Shown here: piece by piece, positions 40,492 to 41,711 of the stretch | Layout: every line of letters starts with the position of its first letter | How positions within the stretch are numbered: position 1 is the stretch's first letter | Origin: an uncultured Ruminococcus sp. | GTDB taxonomy: Bacteria; Bacillota; Clostridia; Oscillospirales; CAG-272 | DNA: 41,711 bases | Assembly: GCA_902778725.1 (NCBI GenBank) | Contig: CACYYS010000009.1 | Span: 1-41,711, forward strand | Direction of reading: 5' to 3' | Position numbers and translations under genes: made by a program | Notes under the pieces: model-generated | Told to the model about the DNA's origin: nothing | Database searches by the model: none | What the model saw: the letters and a program-made list of their open reading frames with translations, nothing else

Positions 40492-41376
40492 TTATATCTC
40501 CTCAAACGGGCTGCAGACAAAAACGCGGCGACCCGGTTTTTTCAGTTTGTCGGCGATGCGGTGGGCGTCTCTGTCGGACGAGAGGGCGAAGACCGCGGCG
40601 CCGGAGCCGCTGAGCAGAGCGGCGAGAGCTCCGGCCTCCAGCATTTCTTCCCGGATGCGCTTTGCGCCGGGCGCCGAGGGGAAGACGGAATCTTCAAAAG
40701 AGTTGTAGAGGTTTGCGGCGACAGCGGAGAGGTCGCCCGTCTCCAGCCCTCGGGTGAGCGCGAGATACCGCGACTCCGCAAGAGCGGCTTCTTCCAATGT
40801 GTGTTCGAGCGCGTCGTGCGCGGCGTAAGCCGCCGCCGTGGATACGCGTTCGTTTTCGATCGCGATCACGATCCGGCAGGGGGGGAGAGGCGGAAGGGAA
40901 GCCAGCTTTTCTCCCCGGCCGTTCGCCAGCGCCGTTCCTTTTTTGAGGCAGAAGGGGACGTCGGAGCCGAGAGAGGCGGCGACGGCGTACAGATCCTCCG
41001 TTTTCGCTTTGCCGGGGAACATCCGGTTGAGACCGTAGAGAACGCCCGCCGCGTCCGCGCTGCCTCCGCCGAGTCCCGCGCAGACCGGGATGCGCTTTTC
41101 GAGGGAAACGGCGATGTCATAGTCGCCGGTAAGGAATCGCTCGCGGAAAAGCTCGGCCGCCCGGAAGGCGATGTTCCGTTTGTCCGTCGGGAGGAAAAAA
41201 CTGTCCGAGCGGACGGTGATCCTTGTGCGGAAGCTCTTGTCGCAGCGGACGGTGATCTGATCGAAAAGCGAGACGGTCTGCATCACGCTCCGCAGATCGT
41301 GGAACCCGTCGTCGCGGCGTGCGCCGACTTCAAGAAAGAGGTTGATTTTCGCGGGGGCTTTGATTTTCATTTTCAT
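40492..41376 (-). CDS. ispE: 4-diphosphocytidyl-2-C-methyl-D-erythritol kinase (IspE)
   Basis: GHMP kinase of the MEP isoprenoid pathway, 294 residues. KAPAKINLFLEVGARRDDGFH is the N-terminal hallmark (as APAKINL and DGFHDLRSVMQTV); the ATP loop is PVCAGLGGGSADAAGVL; GSDVPFC is the conserved Asp block; the C-terminal LSGSGAAVFAL completes the fold. It phosphorylates CDP-ME. The start is uncertain: ATG 41376 or ATG 41370, both with weak ribosome sites; TTG 41397 is also open. A sigma-A promoter lies upstream. Confidence 0.95.
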   Translation of the reverse strand: MKMKIKAPAKINLFLEVGARRDDGFHDLRSVMQTVSLFDQITVRCDKSFRTRITVRSDSFFLPTDKRNIAFRAAELFRERFLTGDYDIAVSLEKRIPVCAGLGGGSADAAGVLYGLNRMFPGKAKTEDLYAVAASLGSDVPFCLKKGTALANGRGEKLASLPPLPPCRIVIAIENERVSTAAAYAAHDALEHTLEEAALAESRYLALTRGLETGDLSAVAANLYNSFEDSVFPSAPGAKRIREEMLEAGALAALLSGSGAAVFALSSDRDAHRIADKLKKPGRRVFVCSPFEEI

Positions 41377-41411
41377 AGGAGCAGCACCGCCCGGCAAAAG
41401 AGATTGTAACT

Positions 41412-41440
41412 ATTCTACCATACCTCCGTCTCAAATTCAA
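41412..41440 (-). promoter_or_regulatory. Sigma-A promoter for ispE-ruvAB
   Basis: On the minus strand TTGAAT (plus 41435-41440) and TAGAAT (plus 41412-41417), spacer 17 bases. Confidence 0.8.
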
Positions 41441-41479
41441 GAATTTGGAAAAAAATCCTAAAAGCATTCGCCTTTCTCT

Positions 41480-41508
41480 TGATTTTCTCTTCGACTTCCG
41501 ATATAATA
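41480..41508 (+). promoter_or_regulatory. Sigma-A promoter for AI-2E-type transporter
   Basis: TTGATT (41480-41485) and TATAAT (41503-41508), spacer 17 bases. The start codon lies 15 bases past the -10 with AGGTGG at 41515-41520, so the leader is very short, and the ribosome site would be only marginally inside the transcript. Confidence 0.7.
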
Positions 41509-41523
41509 TTTTCAGGTGGTATT

Positions 41524-41711
41524 ATGGGAAAGTTTTTGAAAGATCCGGAATATAACAAGATCGCCGTCCGCGTTTGCGTTACGGTGTTTATTTCTATTCT
41601 TATTATCCTTACGGTCTTCAACGTTTCTGCGCTGCTCCGGGTGATCGGCTCCTTCCTGCGAGGGATCTCTCCGATCCTCGCCGGGTTTGTGATCGCGTAT
41701 GTGATCACGCC
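41524..41711 (+). CDS. AI-2E/YtvI-family transporter, N-terminus only (cut by window end)
   Basis: The first 62 residues of a membrane protein: a short polar start MGKFLKDPEYNKIAV, one transmembrane segment (about 15-35) and the SFLRGISPILAGFVIAYVIT block that opens the AI-2E (PF01594) family, which has about 8 helices over 350-400 residues. Clostridia often have YtvI-like members of this family, but the rest of the gene is outside the window, so neither the subfamily nor a substrate can be named. The gene is divergent from ispE. Confidence 0.82.
   Translation, partial: MGKFLKDPEYNKIAVRVCVTVFISILIILTVFNVSALLRVIGSFLRGISPILAGFVIAYVIT

Overview
The window reads as chromosomal core DNA of a GC-rich, endospore-forming Clostridia (Firmicutes), probably an anaerobe of the Oscillospirales/Christensenellales kind. 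The evidence is: sporulation genes (whiA, yqfC, yqfD, spoIVA and a YlbJ-like gene), a large SRP RNA that keeps the Alu domain as in Bacillus, an intact-PHP DnaE, KtrAB potassium uptake, and an EtfB/EtfA/FAD-dehydrogenase trio of the anaerobic electron-bifurcating type. The lineage is inference; no rRNA is present. I see no phage, transposase or CRISPR. Coding density is very high, and the GC bias creates long antisense reading frames that are not genes.

Layout. 1-4733: the 3' end of murB (with an apparent frameshift), whiA and dnaE. 4721-5104 (minus): a small exported BofC-like protein. 5210-7933: a class A penicillin-binding protein. 7940-8726: a promoter-to-terminator unit with a DUF4430 lipoprotein and a degenerate HPr-like protein. 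8739-11467: ktrB, ktrA and a VTT-domain membrane protein. 11505-12616 (minus): a 62-residue Cys-rich protein and a YlbJ-like spore membrane protein. 12658-21137: a long co-directional run yqfC-yqfD-phoH-ybeY-era-recO-mutS2-capA-like. 21154-24158: a unit with a strong promoter, SRP RNA, dnaX, ebfC, recR, tRNA-Gln and a terminator. 24159-24500: non-coding, rich in hairpins. 24501-28067: a consensus promoter, etfB-etfA-glcD/lctD-like, and a terminator. 28070-33171 (minus): LCP protein, glyS, amidase-domain protein, MnmM-like methyltransferase and VanY-like protein. 33244-36606: a MutS-like ATPase, an Lrp-type regulator and an aminotransferase. 36608-38147: spoIVA with a sigma-E-like promoter. 38277-38796: a NUDIX hydrolase. 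38802-41440 (minus): ispE, ruvA, ruvB. 41480-41711: the start of an AI-2E/YtvI-type transporter.

Functional threads are replication and repair (DnaE, DnaX, RecO, RecR, RuvAB, MutS2), ribosome and RNA care (YbeY, Era, PhoH, SRP RNA, MnmM, GlyS), envelope building (MurB, PBP, LCP, VanY-like, amidase), sporulation, potassium balance, and flavin-based electron bifurcation, probably for lactate oxidation. Most genes are ordinary. The more unusual points are an EtfA ferredoxin domain that keeps exactly one cluster's ligands, a VanY-family protein with Tyr in place of a zinc-ligand His, a terminator hairpin that contains the next gene's ribosome binding site, an operon bracketed by two structural RNAs, and a short hairpin array with regularly spaced ATGATG units.
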